Source of the DNA: DAOUAM01 sp034433305
GTDB taxonomy: Bacteria > Chloroflexota > Dehalococcoidia > Lucifugimonadales > DAOUAM01
Length of the DNA: 64,000 bases
NCBI GenBank assembly: GCA_034433305.1
Contig: DAOUAM010000069.1
Location: 21,345-85,344 of the forward strand
Direction: 5' to 3'
The notes below the pieces were generated by a model, which was not told the DNA's origin, searched no databases, and worked only from the letters and a program-made list of their open reading frames with translations. Position 1 is the first letter of the stretch, and each line of letters opens with the position of its first letter. Positions 53,415-61,524 of the stretch are shown here, in pieces. Both the position numbers and the translations under genes were made by a program.

Positions 53415-55370
53415 TTACGAGGTTACGGACAGGCCAATCTCCGCCACCACCTGACCCATGGCCGACGTGTCGTAGCCGCCCAGGGCCTCCACCTCGCGCC
53501 TGAACTCTTCGCCGCGGATGGCTGCCAGCAGCGGCTGTAGTAGCTCGCTCTCGCAGGCCTCCCGTGGTATGACCAGGTCGTACTGCTCGCTCAGCAGCGG
53601 CACGAAGTCCAGGCCCATGGCCCTGGCAGCCGACAGGATGCCCAGGCCCACGTCGGCGCTGCCGCCGGCGACAGCCGCCGCCACGGCCAGGTGGGTGTAC
53701 TCCTCCCGCTGGTAGCCCCTGATGCGCTCCGGCGCGATGCCCTGGCGCCTGAGCATGTAGTCCAGCAGCACGCGGGTGCCCGAGCCGCGCTGGCGGTTCA
53801 CAAACCGGACGTCCTCCCGCGCCAGGTCGGCCAGGGACGCGACGCCCCTGGGGTTGCCTTTCGGGACAATGAGGCCCTGGATGCGGCGCACCAGGCCCAG
53901 CACCACCACGGGCTTGCCCTTCAGGTAGCGGCGCACGAAGGGCAGGTTGTACTCGCCCGTCTCCTCGTCCAGCAGGTGGCAGCCCGCCAGGTGGGCCTCG
54001 CCCCGCGACAGCGCCATGAGGCCGCCCAGGCTGCCCACGTTGGACGACGCCAGGGTCAGCCGGGGGTCTCTGCGCCGCAGGTGGCTGGCCAGCAGGTCCA
54101 GGGCCAGGTCGTGGCTGCCGATGGCGACGATGGTGCGCTCGATCTCCTCGGCGGGCCGCAGCAGCTCCACGCTGACCTGCTGCCCGGCGTCCACGCCCTC
54201 GGAGAAGCGCGGGACGCGCACGATGCCGTCGGCGCGTACCAGGGACATCAGGACGCCGGCGCCGCGCTGGATGGGCGTCGCCACCAGCCGGTCGCCCACG
54301 CGGCCCAGGCGCACCCGCAGGAACTCGTCCTCGCCCATGGGCGACAGCACCTTGCGAGTGATGGTGGCCCTGACGGTGGGTCGCTCCGGCGCTCGCGCCC
54401 CCAGGACGCGCTCGATGATTGGCTTGACGAAAAGCTCGCAGGTCAATGCCGCCGAGACCGGGTAGCCAGGGATGCCCAGCACCGGCTTCCCGCGGACGAC
54501 ACCCAGCACCACCGGGTGGCCCGGCCGGATGGCGACGCCGTGCACCACAAGCAGCCCCAGCTCCTCCACCAGCCGCGCCGTGTAGTCCTCGGAGCCGGCC
54601 GAGGAGCCAGCGTTCACCACCACCATGTCATAGCCCTGGACGGCCTCCAGGATGGCGGCCCTGAGCCTGTCGTAGTCGTCGGGGATGGACTGCCAGCGCG
54701 TGGCCTTGCCGCCCCACGCTTCCACCATCCCGGCCAGCACCAGGCTGTTGGACTCCACGATGTCGCCCAGCCTGAGGGGCTGGCCCGCCGGGACAAGCTC
54801 GCTGCCCGTGGGAATCACAGCCACGGTGGGGCGCCGGCGCACCGGAAGCTCCACCAGGCCAGCCGCGGCGCAGGCGCCCAGGTCCACGGGCCGCAGCCTG
54901 TGGCTCTCGGGCAGCACCAGCTCGGTGGCCACGATGTCCTCGCCCAGGGGCCTCACGTGGTGGTAGGGCGGCACCGGCGACTGCACCTCCACGGTGGCCT
55001 CGTCCACCTCGTGGACGACCTCCACCATGATGACGGCGTCGAAGCCCGCCGGCAGCGGGTCGCCCGTGTCCACCCATACCGCCTGCTCGCCGACCCTGAG
55101 GCGCACCGGCGAGGTCTCGCTGGCGCCCACAGTGTCCCTCGCCCTGACGGCGATGCCGTCCATGGCCGCCGAGTCGTAGTGAGGCGAGGATACCCTGGCC
55201 CAGATGGGCGCGGCGGTCACCCTGCCCAGCGCCTGCTCCAGGGGCACCGTCTCCGCCGGCATGGGCCGTAGCGCCCCGGCCTGCTCCAGCGCGCCCAAGA
55301 ACCGCTCCAGCGCCTGGTCCAGGGGGATGTCGCTCAGGTAGTAGCGTCGGCCATGTTTGTGTGGACTCAT
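53415..55370 (-). CDS. MoeA fused to a periplasmic-binding-protein-like domain
   Basis: 651 residues. The front two thirds (about 1-400) is MoeA, which inserts molybdate or tungstate into the pterin: SPHYDSAAMDGIAVRAR (about 60), TGDPLPAGFDAVI, TGSELV, NAGSSAGSEDYTA and GIPGYPVSAAL. The last about 230 residues form a PBP-like molybdate or ligand sensor domain (SSNVGSLGGLMALSRGEAHL; RQRGSGTRVLLDYML). This architecture occurs with W/Mo uptake. The N-terminus starts HGRRYYLSDIPLDQAL. ATG 55370. Its counterpart without the sensor domain is at 57584. Confidence 0.92.
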   Translation of the reverse strand: MSPHKHGRRYYLSDIPLDQALERFLGALEQAGALRPMPAETVPLEQALGRVTAAPIWARVSSPHYDSAAMDGIAVRARDTVGASETSPVRLRVGEQAVWVDTGDPLPAGFDAVIMVEVVHEVDEATVEVQSPVPPYHHVRPLGEDIVATELVLPESHRLRPVDLGACAAAGLVELPVRRRPTVAVIPTGSELVPAGQPLRLGDIVESNSLVLAGMVEAWGGKATRWQSIPDDYDRLRAAILEAVQGYDMVVVNAGSSAGSEDYTARLVEELGLLVVHGVAIRPGHPVVLGVVRGKPVLGIPGYPVSAALTCELFVKPIIERVLGARAPERPTVRATITRKVLSPMGEDEFLRVRLGRVGDRLVATPIQRGAGVLMSLVRADGIVRVPRFSEGVDAGQQVSVELLRPAEEIERTIVAIGSHDLALDLLASHLRRRDPRLTLASSNVGSLGGLMALSRGEAHLAGCHLLDEETGEYNLPFVRRYLKGKPVVVLGLVRRIQGLIVPKGNPRGVASLADLAREDVRFVNRQRGSGTRVLLDYMLRRQGIAPERIRGYQREEYTHLAVAAAVAGGSADVGLGILSAARAMGLDFVPLLSEQYDLVIPREACESELLQPLLAAIRGEEFRREVEALGGYDTSAMGQVVAEIGLSVTS

Positions 55371-55508
55371 TGGCGGACAGGCCTTAGTTGGGCCATTTGG
55401 GGTCTAATTTATCACGCTGGATGGAGATGTCAACGAAGCTGGGCGGCACCGGGCTTGCTTCATACACGGCCTTGCCAGCATAATAGGCGGGACCTGGAGG
55501 TAGTACCC

Positions 55509-56648
55509 ATGCAGATTGTTGATGTCGCTACTCAGGTGCTGAAGTCCTACGAGTACCCCTATGGCGGTTGGGTGCTGGTGAGGTTGAAGGCGGAGGACGG
55601 AGTCGAGGGGGTAGGGGAGTGCTTTGTCCCTGACAATGACGGGTCGGCTGCCTTCGCGGCCAAGGAGGTCATTGACCGCAGCCTGAAGCGGGTGGTGGTG
55701 GGACAGGATGTGCTGGACATCGAGAAGGTCTGGGAGGCGATGTACAGGGTCTGCTGCGGTATCTACGACCGCCGTGGCCTGGCGGTCCACGGCCTCAGCG
55801 GCGTGGACATGGCCCTGCATGATGCCGCGGGCAAGGCCCTGGGGGTACCTGTCCACAAGCTCCTGGGAGGCCGCTTCCGGGACAGGGTCAGGGTCTATGT
55901 TAGCAGCGTTTACGTCGAGCCGGAGCGCCCGCAGAGCGCCCTGGACAGCACCGCCCGCTACGTGTCCCAGGGTTTCACGGCCATCAAGTACTTTGGCTGG
56001 CCTGGCTTCGGCTCTGACCTGAAGCGGGACGCCGGCATACTGGCTGCGCTGCGCAAGACGGCTGGGGACGGGGTGGACCTGATGCTGGACCTGGGCCGGC
56101 CCCGCAGCCTGGCTGAAGCCATCAAGTCCGCCAGGATGATTGAGGAGTCCGGCGCCAACATCTACTGGTGGGAGGAGCCTCTGTCCAGCAGCGACGACGC
56201 CGACAGTCTCGCCCAGCTAACGGCCAGGGCCAGCGTGACCATTGCCGCGGGCGAGAGCGAACTGACGGCCTTCGCCTTCAGGGATATGCTTCTCAAGCGC
56301 GAGGTGGGGCTGCTTCAGCCGGACCTCTCCTGGGCGGGAGGGCTGACGGAGGGCAAAAGGACCGCTGAACTGGCGCGGCTTTTCAACGTGCCGGTTGTAC
56401 CCCACAACTGGGGAACAATGGTGAACTTCGCCGCTAGCATACAACTAGTGGCCTCAATGCCCCAGGGCTTCCTGTGCGAGTACCCGATTGCCCCTCGCCT
56501 CCGCGATGCACAGGTGCCCAGCCCCATGATGACGGAACTTGCCGCCAGGCCCATCGTTGTCGAGGGCGGCTACGCCCTTGTGCCAGACGGCCCAGGCCTG
56601 GGAATAGAGCTTGACGAAGAGGCCGTGCAGAAATACACCTGTGGCTAG
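55509..56648 (+). CDS. Mandelate racemase/enolase-superfamily protein
   Basis: 379 residues. Metal ligands at the ends of barrel strands are in LMLDLGRPRS (D about 197), WWEEPLS (E about 222) and AAGESELT (E about 249). The first general base is likely the Lys in AIKYFGW, the second the His in VPHNWGT (about 300). It probably dehydrates or isomerises a sugar acid, with substrate unknown. ATG 55509 has GGAGG nine bases upstream. It is the only plus-strand gene in the Mo region. Confidence 0.9.
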   Translation: MQIVDVATQVLKSYEYPYGGWVLVRLKAEDGVEGVGECFVPDNDGSAAFAAKEVIDRSLKRVVVGQDVLDIEKVWEAMYRVCCGIYDRRGLAVHGLSGVDMALHDAAGKALGVPVHKLLGGRFRDRVRVYVSSVYVEPERPQSALDSTARYVSQGFTAIKYFGWPGFGSDLKRDAGILAALRKTAGDGVDLMLDLGRPRSLAEAIKSARMIEESGANIYWWEEPLSSSDDADSLAQLTARASVTIAAGESELTAFAFRDMLLKREVGLLQPDLSWAGGLTEGKRTAELARLFNVPVVPHNWGTMVNFAASIQLVASMPQGFLCEYPIAPRLRDAQVPSPMMTELAARPIVVEGGYALVPDGPGLGIELDEEAVQKYTCG

Positions 56649-56704
56649 ACTGCGTGGGCGGTGGTAACCACGCCGGCCGGGGCATTGCCTTTTAGCAGCA
56701 CGTC

Positions 56705-56975
56705 AATACAGCCTCACCTCCACCTCCTCCCCAGCGTACAGCCCGCCCCTGTCCAGGGGCACCTGCACCACGCCGTCGGCCCGGACCAGCGTGTAGACCA
56801 GGTTGGACTTGCCGAAGACGGGGTCGGCCCAGAGGGCGCTGTGCCGGTGAAGACGATGGCGACTCGCGGGCGGCGCGCCACGCTGACATGGGTGATGCCC
56901 GGCCTGCTTCAGCGCATGGTCAAGTGGGTTGTTGTCGCTCAGGTAGTAGCGACGGCCGTGTCTACACCCTTGCAT
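56705..56975 (-). pseudogene. Mosaic moeA remnant next to the YgiT/DUF4258 module
   Basis: Three pieces in gene order. 56,705-56,842 equals the last 138 bp of intact moeA (57586-57723, offset 881 bp, about five mismatches). 56,843-56,900 resembles its middle (58240-58300, about 90% by eye). 56,910-56,975 reads HGRRYYLSDNNPLDHALKQ, most like the N-terminus of the MoeA fusion at 55,350. It looks like a third moeA-type gene with internal deletions, or the product of recombination between the two. Not translatable as one protein. Confidence 0.85.
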
Positions 56976-56987
56976 TGGAGATAGCCT

Positions 56988-57239
56988 TCACGACATGGAC
57001 ACTACGGGCACCTTGAGCTCCTCCTCGTATTGCCCTGTTCGCTCTATCTCCTCTAGCAGGCGGTCAATCTCCTGAGAGACCTCCAGGGAGTACTGCCGCT
57101 CGCCACATGCATCACATACCAGGGCTGGCACGTTCTTGATGATGATCAAGCGGTCACCCCGCCACAGATCCAGGGTTACTCGCTGGCTCCGCAGGGTCCC
57201 ATGTCCGCAAAAATAGCAACGCTCTCCATCCTGTGCCAT
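56988..57239 (-). CDS. YgiT-type zinc-finger antitoxin (MqsA-like)
   Basis: 83 residues. Two CxxC pairs, RCYFCGHG (about 7-14) and LVCDACGERQY (about 37-47), form the MqsA-type zinc ribbon; the C-terminal half is helical (SQEIDRLLEEIERT). Pairs with the DUF4258 gene 4 bp upstream on the same strand. The usual MqsA helix-turn-helix domain is absent. It is followed within about 12 bp by the moeA remnant. Confidence 0.88.
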   Translation of the reverse strand: MAQDGERCYFCGHGTLRSQRVTLDLWRGDRLIIIKNVPALVCDACGERQYSLEVSQEIDRLLEEIERTGQYEEELKVPVVSMS

Positions 57240-57243
57240 AGTC

Positions 57244-57558
57244 TTACCTCCCCCGTGTAAAGGGGTCTTTCCACTTTGGCGGTCTTGGGAGATACACCGT
57301 GATTACAAGAAGGTACTCCTGACCGAAATTTCCACACACTGCGTGGACCCACCGCCCTTGCTTGTCCTGGCCTGCAATCAGGACGCTTGTCCCTCTAGGA
57401 TCGTCGAGATATGTCTCCACCTCTCGCCCGTTCAGTAAGGCATCTACAATGTCGTCTGTGCTGATGTCTTCCTTCACGCGCTCAACTTGAGCATGGTGAG
57501 AGAGCCTGAGCTTCCCTTCCTGAGCTTTCTCCTGAGCTAGGTCTGCCCAACCTGGCAT
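57244..57558 (-). CDS. DUF4258 (MqsR/RelE-like) toxin
   Basis: 104 residues from ATG 57558: KLRLSHHAQVERVKEDISTD then DIVDALLNGREVET, GTSVLIAGQDKQGRWVHAVCG and YLLVITVYLP, the DUF4258 fold of RelE-like ribonuclease toxins. A TTG at 57579 is a possible upstream start. The gene starts 25 bp after the moeA stop. Intact reading frame with the YgiT partner immediately after. Confidence 0.88.
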   Translation of the reverse strand: MPGWADLAQEKAQEGKLRLSHHAQVERVKEDISTDDIVDALLNGREVETYLDDPRGTSVLIAGQDKQGRWVHAVCGNFGQEYLLVITVYLPRPPKWKDPFTRGR

Positions 57559-57583
57559 GCTTTTGCACTCACCTGGCAAGCTG

Positions 57584-58813
57584 CTAATACAGCCTCACCT
57601 CCACCTCCTCCCCAGCATATAGTCCGCCCCTGTCCAGGGGCACCTGCCCCACGCCGTCGGCCCGGACCAGCGTGTAGACCAGGTTGGACTTGCCGAAGAC
57701 GGGGTCGGCCCAGAGAGCGCTGTCCTTGTGGACCAGCCGCACCTGCACGTAGTCCTCGCGGCCGGCCACGGAGCCGATGTCCCGCAGCAGCCTGGCCCGC
57801 ACGGCAGGCCACGGCGGCCCCTGGCTGCCCATGAGCAGATAGATGGTGGGCCTCACCAGCAGGTCAAAGACGACCATGGCCGACACCGGGTTCCCCGGTA
57901 GCCCGAAGGCGGGCTTGCCGTCCACCACGGCAACTATGGTCGGCTTGCCGGGCTTGATGGATATACCGTGCACCAGCACGCCCGGCCTGCCCAGTCCGGC
58001 GATGACCTCCGCCGTCATGTCCCGGGTGCTGACCGAGCTTCCGGCGGAGAAGAGGATGACGTCGCCCTGCTGCTTTGCCTGCTCGGCGGCGACGCGCTGG
58101 GCCTCGTAGTCATCCCGCACCAGGGCGATGGGCACGGGCACGGCGCCGCACCCGGCGACCTGGGCCGAGATGGTGTAGGTGTTGATGTCGCGGACCTGGC
58201 CGGGGCCTGGCGTCGCCTGGGGCGGCACCAGTTCGTCGCCGGTGGAGACGATGGCGACCCTCGGGCGGCGCGCCACGTTCAGATGGGTGATGCCCAGGGC
58301 CAGCAGGCCGCCGATGTCCTGGGGCCGGATGACGTGGCCCGCCGGCAGCACCAGGTCGCCGCGGCGCACGTCCTCGCCCACCTGCACCACGTTCTCACCA
58401 GGGGCCACGGGCCGCAGCACCTCGATGGTGGACTCGCCCACCGCCTGGGTGTGCTCCATCATGACCACCGCGTCGGCGCCCTCGGCCAGCATGCCGCCGG
58501 TGTAGGTCCTGGCGGCCTGGCCCGGCCCCAGCCTTATCCCAGCCGCCCTGCCCATGGGCACCTCGCCCACCACTTCCAGGTACGCCGGCAGCCCTTCGGT
58601 GGCGCCGAAGGTGTCGCGGGAGCGAACGGAGTAGCCGTCCATGGCGGAGCGGGGAAAGGCGGGCAGGTCTTCAGGCGAGAAGATGTCCTCGGCGGTCACG
58701 CGGCCCAGGGCGTCGCTGGTGGCGACGCGCTCGGCCTCCACACGGGGGCGCAGGTGCTGGCGCAGCACGGCCAGCGCCTCGGCAGGCGGCAACACGTTGA
58801 AGAACTCGGGCAT
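57584..58813 (-). CDS. moeA: Molybdopterin molybdenumtransferase MoeA
   Basis: 409-residue stand-alone MoeA that inserts metal into adenylylated pterin. Motifs: LPAFPRSAMDGYSVRSRD (about 52-69), TGDELVP (about 193), SAGSSVSTRDMTAE (about 251) and GLPGNPVSAMVVF (about 310). Conserved Asp in SAMDGYSV and PRVAIVSTGDEL. ATG 58813. It is separated from the MoeA-PBP gene by the enolase-superfamily gene and the TA remnant region; two MoeA types together are common where both Mo and W are used. Confidence 0.93.
   Translation of the reverse strand: MPEFFNVLPPAEALAVLRQHLRPRVEAERVATSDALGRVTAEDIFSPEDLPAFPRSAMDGYSVRSRDTFGATEGLPAYLEVVGEVPMGRAAGIRLGPGQAARTYTGGMLAEGADAVVMMEHTQAVGESTIEVLRPVAPGENVVQVGEDVRRGDLVLPAGHVIRPQDIGGLLALGITHLNVARRPRVAIVSTGDELVPPQATPGPGQVRDINTYTISAQVAGCGAVPVPIALVRDDYEAQRVAAEQAKQQGDVILFSAGSSVSTRDMTAEVIAGLGRPGVLVHGISIKPGKPTIVAVVDGKPAFGLPGNPVSAMVVFDLLVRPTIYLLMGSQGPPWPAVRARLLRDIGSVAGREDYVQVRLVHKDSALWADPVFGKSNLVYTLVRADGVGQVPLDRGGLYAGEEVEVRLY
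57586..57723. repeat. Direct repeat copy (moeA 3' end)
   Basis: 138 bp at the end of intact moeA, matched at 56705-56842 with an offset of 881 bp and about five mismatches by eye. The YgiT/DUF4258 pair lies between the copies. Confidence 0.9.
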
Positions 58814-59007
58814 GGGCCACGGCCCCCTGAGCGACTAGCTCCATTCATTATAGGGGATTCCGGTTAATCCAGGAGTGGAGTATTCCCGTGGCGGCGGCTC
58901 CTGGCGCTACGCCTGCTTCAGGGACTCCCCCTGTCTTTTATACTGCGACGGACGCCTGCGCAGCCCCTGAGGTAGATGCCGCTTCTCCCATACACTCGCC
59001 CACAGAT

Positions 59008-59058
59008 GCTTTTCCCCACGGCCCTGCCACCATGTGGGGCAGGGCCGTGGGGAAAAGC
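59008..59058. repeat. Perfect 21-bp inverted repeat (hairpin)
   Basis: Arms 59008-59028 (beginning GCTTTTCCCCACGG) and 59038-59058 are exact reverse complements around a 9-nt loop; outward imperfect pairing (GATG/CATC, CCCAC/GTGGG) extends it. No U-tract follows on either strand, so an intrinsic terminator is not clear. It lies in the 58,814-59,484 gap, between the ABC transporter operon end and the moeA start, and could end the transporter transcript or serve as a binding site. Confidence 0.8.
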
Positions 59059-59140
59059 GCATCGCGGGTGGGAGGACGGGACACAGAGGTCTTGTCTGAT
59101 GGAGCCCGGCCTGTGGGTCTGGCCAGAGAACATACCCCAC

Positions 59141-59362
59141 TAAGAGGGTGTATGAGAAGCCTTGTTCCAGCCCTTACCGGGAGACGTGGGGACGTGATGC
59201 AATTGATGCTGGGCTGGTGGCAAGGCCAGCCCCCTCTCTGACTCTCCCCCAGAGGGGGCGAGGGACCCCTGCCCCCTCTGGGGGAAGGCCAGGAAGGGGG
59301 CCAGGCGCTTTGCCTTGACCAAGTCTCAGCCCTGCGGGGAACGAGCTCTCAACACCCTCTAA
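59141..59362. mobile_element. Miniature inverted-repeat element
   Basis: Ends: left TAAGAGGGTGTATGAGAAG (59141-59159), right reads TTAGAGGGTGTTGAGAG on the opposite strand (59346-59362), sharing AGAGGGTGT and TGAGA. The interior contains CCCCCTCTCTGACTCTCCCC, GGGGGCGAGG and GGGGGAAGGCCAGG blocks and a GACGTGATGC stretch related to those at 28,040 and 14,200. No gene. The flanks 58,860-59,007 and 59,363-59,484 show no gene either. Confidence 0.7.
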
Positions 59363-59484
59363 GGCGGGGCCAGAGGTTAGGCCATTATCTTCGTCTGCCT
59401 GAAAACCGGCGCGCACCCCACGCGTTGGATGGAAGAGAGGGAATGAGGGTGAAACGTCTGGCTGATGGTTACGTTGACATTGCA

Positions 59485-60402
59485 CTATTCCACCAGTTGC
59501 CTGAGCCGCGGGTCCAGGTGGTCACGAAGCCAATCGCCGGTGAAGTTCAGCGACATCACGACCAGGAATATAGCCAGCCCTGGAAATACCGTCGGCCACC
59601 AGGCTGTGCTGAGATAATTCCTGCCATCGTTGACCATGGCGCCCCATGTGGGAGTCGGGTGCGGCACGCCCGCTCCCAGGAAGCTCAGTGCCGCTTCTGC
59701 CAGGATCAGGTTGCCGACGGACAGTGTCGCTATCACCACCGCGGTGTTTATCACTCCAGGCAGTATGTGCCGGATGAGAATTCGGGGGAGAGAACACCCC
59801 GCAACGCGGGCCAGGTCCACGTAAGGCTCGTTCTTTACCACCAACGCCTGGCTCCGCACCACCCTCACAAAGGGGTTCCATGCCAGCAGGGCCATGAGCA
59901 CCAGCAGCAGTTGCAAACTTTGTCCGAACAGCAGCACGGCCACCAGTGCCACCATCAGGAACGGCAGCGCCTGCCATATATCCACAATCCTGGTGATGAC
60001 CTCATCCACCCATCCTCCGGCGTAGGCGCTGACGATGCCCATCGTGGTACCCACAACGAAGCCGCTGGTCAGCGAAATGGCGGCCACCGTCAGCGATATG
60101 CGCGCGCCGAAGAGCATGCGGGACCACACGTCGCGTCCAGCATGGTCCGTTCCGAGTATATGCTCGCTGCTGCCGGCTGCGAACCAGGCCGGAGGGATAT
60201 GCCTATCACGAATGCCGCCTTTATAGGGGTCATGTGTGGCCAGTACAGGGGCGAATACACCCGCGAATATGATGGCGGCCAGTATAACCATGGGTATCAC
60301 GGGCCAGCGTCTCATGAACCTCCACGTGGCCCATAGCTCTCGTAGTCCGGGCGGGTAGTCCCGTATGCCCAGCATGGTCCGGTCCATGGTTGTTATCCGC
60401 AT
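59485..60402 (-). CDS. ABC transporter permease, DppC/OppC type
   Basis: 305-residue inner-membrane permease of peptide/opine/nickel importers. N-terminal basic segment, a helix at WPVIPMVILAAIIFAGVFAPV, then IPP-HILGTDHAGRDVWSR (about 72-92), a DppC hallmark, and the EAA motif for ATPase contact near DLARVAGCSLPRILIRHILP (about 194-213). ATG at 60402. The permease DppB-type gene is 12 bp upstream. No ATPase genes are in view. Confidence 0.93.
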   Translation of the reverse strand: MRITTMDRTMLGIRDYPPGLRELWATWRFMRRWPVIPMVILAAIIFAGVFAPVLATHDPYKGGIRDRHIPPAWFAAGSSEHILGTDHAGRDVWSRMLFGARISLTVAAISLTSGFVVGTTMGIVSAYAGGWVDEVITRIVDIWQALPFLMVALVAVLLFGQSLQLLLVLMALLAWNPFVRVVRSQALVVKNEPYVDLARVAGCSLPRILIRHILPGVINTAVVIATLSVGNLILAEAALSFLGAGVPHPTPTWGAMVNDGRNYLSTAWWPTVFPGLAIFLVVMSLNFTGDWLRDHLDPRLRQLVE

Positions 60403-60414
60403 GCGACCAATACC

Positions 60415-61374
60415 TCAACGGTACCTGATTCGGGGGTCTATTACTGCGTAGAGAATATCTGCCAGAAACGCGAAGCTGACGTAGATACCAATAAAGGCGA
60501 ATACGGTGCCTGCCAGCAGTGGCCAGTCATTGTCATAGACTGCCTGATTCAGCGCCACCTGTCCTATTCCAGGAATCGCGAAGATTATCTCCACAACCAG
60601 CGCGCCGTTGAGATAATCGGCGAGAATTACCAATGCCGACGTCAACGGTGGGATGACGGCGTTGCGAAGGGCATGCCGCCAGATGATGGGCATCCTGGCT
60701 ACACCTTTGGCGCGGGCCAGTTTTATGTACTCCGAGTCTAGGATTTCCAGCATAGCCGAGCGGGTCAGGCGCATGATGCCCGCTGAGGATGGCCACCCCA
60801 GGACTATACACGGCAGTATCCAGTGCTTCAGGTTACTCCACGCCAGCGGAAAGCCCTTCTGCTCTCCTAGGGTGCCAGCGGGGAACCAGCCCAGTATCAC
60901 GGCGAAGACCAGTATCACCATAACGCCCGTCCAGAACTGGGGAGTCGCCTGTCCAAACAGCGCGAATGTGCGGCCAGCATAGTCCCAGAAGGTTGCCCTC
61001 TTGGCCGATGCCAGCACCCCCATAGAGATGCCGACAACGACGGCAAATATCCATGCCCCCGCCGCCAGTTGTAAAGTAACCGTGATGTGGTCGCGGATGA
61101 TAGATTTCACGGGCCTGTTGGTGCCAGTGGAATCGCCGAAATCGAAATGCAAAAGGTTCCAGACCCACAGCCCATATTGCTCCGGCAGCGATTTGTCCAC
61201 CCCCAGCTTTGCCCGGATGCGGTCGATCTGCTCTTCTGTGAGCTCTACCTGGACATCTCCGAGCCAGAGGTCTAGCGGATCAGGGCCGAGCCGGGTCAGG
61301 ATGAATATGACCACAGTAGCCCCAATGATGGAGATGAAGATAGATATGGACCTTCTGACCAAGAATCGTGTCAT
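60415..61374 (-). CDS. ABC transporter permease, DppB/OppB type
   Basis: 319-residue permease. The N-terminus MTRFLVRRSISIFISIIGAT is typical DppB; hallmark regions are ILTRLGPDPLDLWLG, GPWPxxD-like DFGDSTGTNRPV and the EAA loop YIKLARAKGVARMPIIWRHA (about 205-224). ATG 61374 chosen; a longer frame starts at 61446 with a polar extension lacking family support. The binding protein gene lies 150 bp upstream. Confidence 0.92.
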   Translation of the reverse strand: MTRFLVRRSISIFISIIGATVVIFILTRLGPDPLDLWLGDVQVELTEEQIDRIRAKLGVDKSLPEQYGLWVWNLLHFDFGDSTGTNRPVKSIIRDHITVTLQLAAGAWIFAVVVGISMGVLASAKRATFWDYAGRTFALFGQATPQFWTGVMVILVFAVILGWFPAGTLGEQKGFPLAWSNLKHWILPCIVLGWPSSAGIMRLTRSAMLEILDSEYIKLARAKGVARMPIIWRHALRNAVIPPLTSALVILADYLNGALVVEIIFAIPGIGQVALNQAVYDNDWPLLAGTVFAFIGIYVSFAFLADILYAVIDPRIRYR

Positions 61375-61524
61375 GGCGCCGACTGAAACCTCGTTATCGC
61401 TTTGGGACTGCCCTGACGGCCTTGCCTCTGGAGCGCTCTCATCCACGCCTGCGCCCGACCGTCACCCTGCGATGCAATGGGCAAGGGAGAGGGGGGCCCC
61501 CTCTCCCTTGCTGACCGCATATTG

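Noticed and set aside
53691..55271. Long plus-strand frame opposite the MoeA fusion
   Set aside because: Shadow of the real gene, biased composition, no ribosome binding site.
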